Assembly: GCF_014648355.1 (NCBI RefSeq)
Contig: NZ_BMQY01000002.1
Span: forward strand, 310,001 to 374,000
Origin: Couchioplanes azureus
GTDB taxonomy: Bacteria > Actinomycetota > Actinomycetes > Mycobacteriales > Micromonosporaceae
Length of the DNA stretch: 64,000 nucleotides
Direction: 5' to 3'
Shown: in pieces, positions 63,007-64,000 of the stretch
How positions within the stretch are numbered: the first letter of the stretch is position 1
Layout of the letters: each line of letters starts with the position of its first letter
Notes under the pieces: generated by a model
The model's input: only the letters and a program-made list of their open reading frames with translations
What the model was told of the DNA's origin: nothing
The model's database searches: none
Program-made: the position numbers and the translations under genes

Positions 63007-64000
63007 GCGACATCGTCATCACCAGCGGCTGGGTGATCGCCCTGGTGATCGCCCTGACCGTGGCCGCCGCGGTGGCCACCGCGAAGTTCTGGGACCGGGG
63101 CCGGTTCCGCACCCTGCACCGCGCCTTCGGGCTGCTCGTCGTCCAACTGCTGGTGCTGCTCAGCATCGGCGCCGTGATCAACCGGGGGGCGAACTTCTAC
63201 GTCACCCTCGGCGAGCTGTTCGGCCAGGGCAAGGAGGACAGCTACGCGGCCTCGCTCCCGCAGCAGGCGCCGACGTTGTCCGCCGACGGCGCCGGCCAGG
63301 ACGGTCTCGCCCGCTGGATCGCCGACCATCCCCCCAGGCCCGGCCAGGGCACCCTGATCCCCGCCATGCTGGCCGGCCCGCGCACCGGATACCGCCTCCC
63401 GGCGCAGATCTACCTGCCCCCGGGCTACGCCACCACTCCCGCGACCCGCAAGTTCCCCGTCGTGCTGTTCCTGGCGGGCTACCCCGGCACCCATTACAGC
63501 TGGTCCAAGAGCGTGGGCGTGCCGGCCGCACTGGACCGGGCGATCGGCGCGAAGCACCTGGCACCGGTGATCGCCGTCCTGGCCGAGCAGGACCCCGTCC
63601 GCGGCCGGGACAGCGAATGCGTCGACTCCGCCCACGGCATCCGGGCCGACACGTACCTCTCCAGCGACGTGCCGGACGTGGTAGGCCGCCACTTCCGGGC
63701 GGCGAGCGGCCGGGGGAACTGGTCCGTGGTGGGCTACTCGACCGGCGGCTTCTGCGCGGCCAACCTGGCCCTGCGCCACCCGGACAAGTTCTCCGCCGCC
63801 GGAGTCCTGTCCGGCTACTTCCGGCCGATCGTCGACCGGTCGACCGGCGACCTCTACAAGGGAGACCTCGACCTGCGCCGCGCCAACGACCCCCGGATCC
63901 TGATCGGCCAGCGCCGGCCCGCGCCGACGCACCTGTTCCTCTTCGCCGGAACGGGCGACCGCGAGGCCCTCGAGGACCTGAAGGCCTTCGCGCCGCTGGT
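63003..64000 (+). CDS. Membrane-anchored alpha/beta-hydrolase esterase, partial
   Basis: The right edge cuts this gene; 332 residues are present. Two N-terminal membrane helices (WVIALVIALTVAAAVATA and LLVVQLLVLLSIGAVI) precede an external esterase/antigen-85-like domain with FPVVLFLAGYPGTHYSW and the nucleophile motif GYSTGG. GTG overlaps the MprF-like stop (GTGA), so it is coupled. In Corynebacterium glutamicum and other bacteria, hydrolases that remove amino acids from aminoacyl-phospholipids are encoded beside the synthase; the same role is inferred here. The last catalytic residues (Asp/His) lie in or beyond the visible part. Confidence 0.82.
   Translation, partial: MSDIVITSGWVIALVIALTVAAAVATAKFWDRGRFRTLHRAFGLLVVQLLVLLSIGAVINRGANFYVTLGELFGQGKEDSYAASLPQQAPTLSADGAGQDGLARWIADHPPRPGQGTLIPAMLAGPRTGYRLPAQIYLPPGYATTPATRKFPVVLFLAGYPGTHYSWSKSVGVPAALDRAIGAKHLAPVIAVLAEQDPVRGRDSECVDSAHGIRADTYLSSDVPDVVGRHFRAASGRGNWSVVGYSTGGFCAANLALRHPDKFSAAGVLSGYFRPIVDRSTGDLYKGDLDLRRANDPRILIGQRRPAPTHLFLFAGTGDREALEDLKAFAPL

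Overview
The window is very high in G+C and gene-dense. It reads as the chromosome of a filamentous actinomycete, most likely Micromonosporaceae (Actinoplanes-like). That assignment is an inference from several features: many GTG starts, ATGA/GTGA/TTGA stop-start overlaps, start codons that directly follow a -10 box (leaderless), a probable F420-dependent oxidoreductase, a membrane Ser/Thr kinase, a chemoreceptor with a CheY-like protein, and a modular PKS/NRPS gene. No rRNA, tRNA or CRISPR array was seen.

Layout. 1-2.1 kb: an ECF-type importer (fused double ATPase and T component), running off the left edge. 2.2-4.2 kb: an ATP-grasp protein, a STAS protein and a CheY-like receiver. 4.3-5.4 kb: an accessory protein of unknown function. 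5.7-7.3 kb: an LLM-family oxidoreductase divergent from a TetR regulator. 7.35-13.2 kb: a branched 2-oxoacid dehydrogenase operon (E1 alpha, E1 beta, E2) ending in a second E1 of AceE/transketolase type, divergent from an Lrp/AsnC regulator. 14.1-16.2 kb: a Ser/Thr kinase and a GNAT protein. 16.2-18.1 kb: a LysR regulator divergent from a class A beta-lactamase-like hydrolase, both apparently leaderless over one palindrome. 18.3-22.5 kb: a Tat-exported metallo-beta-lactamase-fold protein and a secreted penicillin-acylase-type enzyme, closed by a strong terminator. 22.7-25.4 kb: a HEAT-repeat protein and an IS630 transposase relic. 25.4-29.5 kb: an MFS transporter, a GH1 beta-glucosidase and a secreted phosphodiesterase. 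29.5-42.6 kb: a compact biosynthetic locus. It has a PLP enzyme divergent from one 3,759-residue FAAL-ACP-KS-AT-KR-ACP-C-A-PCP-C-reductase megasynthase, followed by a coupled HAD phosphatase. 42.6-43.7 kb: an ECF sigma factor and a DUF1232 protein. 43.7-50.6 kb: a purine-catabolic operon (xdhA, xdhB, xdhC, guanine deaminase) whose last gene is a type II thioesterase. 50.8-57.4 kb: a secreted protein, then a four-gene SMC-type operon. 57.5-64 kb: a chemoreceptor, a POT peptide transporter, an MprF-like aminoacyl-phospholipid synthase and an overlapping membrane esterase cut by the right edge.

Two systems stand out. The megasynthase starts with a fatty acyl-AMP ligase and ends in a domain that aligns by eye with cyanobacterial acyl-ACP reductase (AAR), including the Rossmann glycines and the catalytic cysteine. 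I infer reductive release of a lipidated beta-hydroxyacyl-amino acid aldehyde; the type II thioesterase at 44 kb could proofread it. The second is the overlapping four-gene SMC cassette at 51.9-57.4 kb. It resembles MukBEF/MksBEF/Wadjet complexes but has no JetD/MksG nuclease beside it, carries an extra unknown gene, and its SMC lacks the usual LSGG signature.
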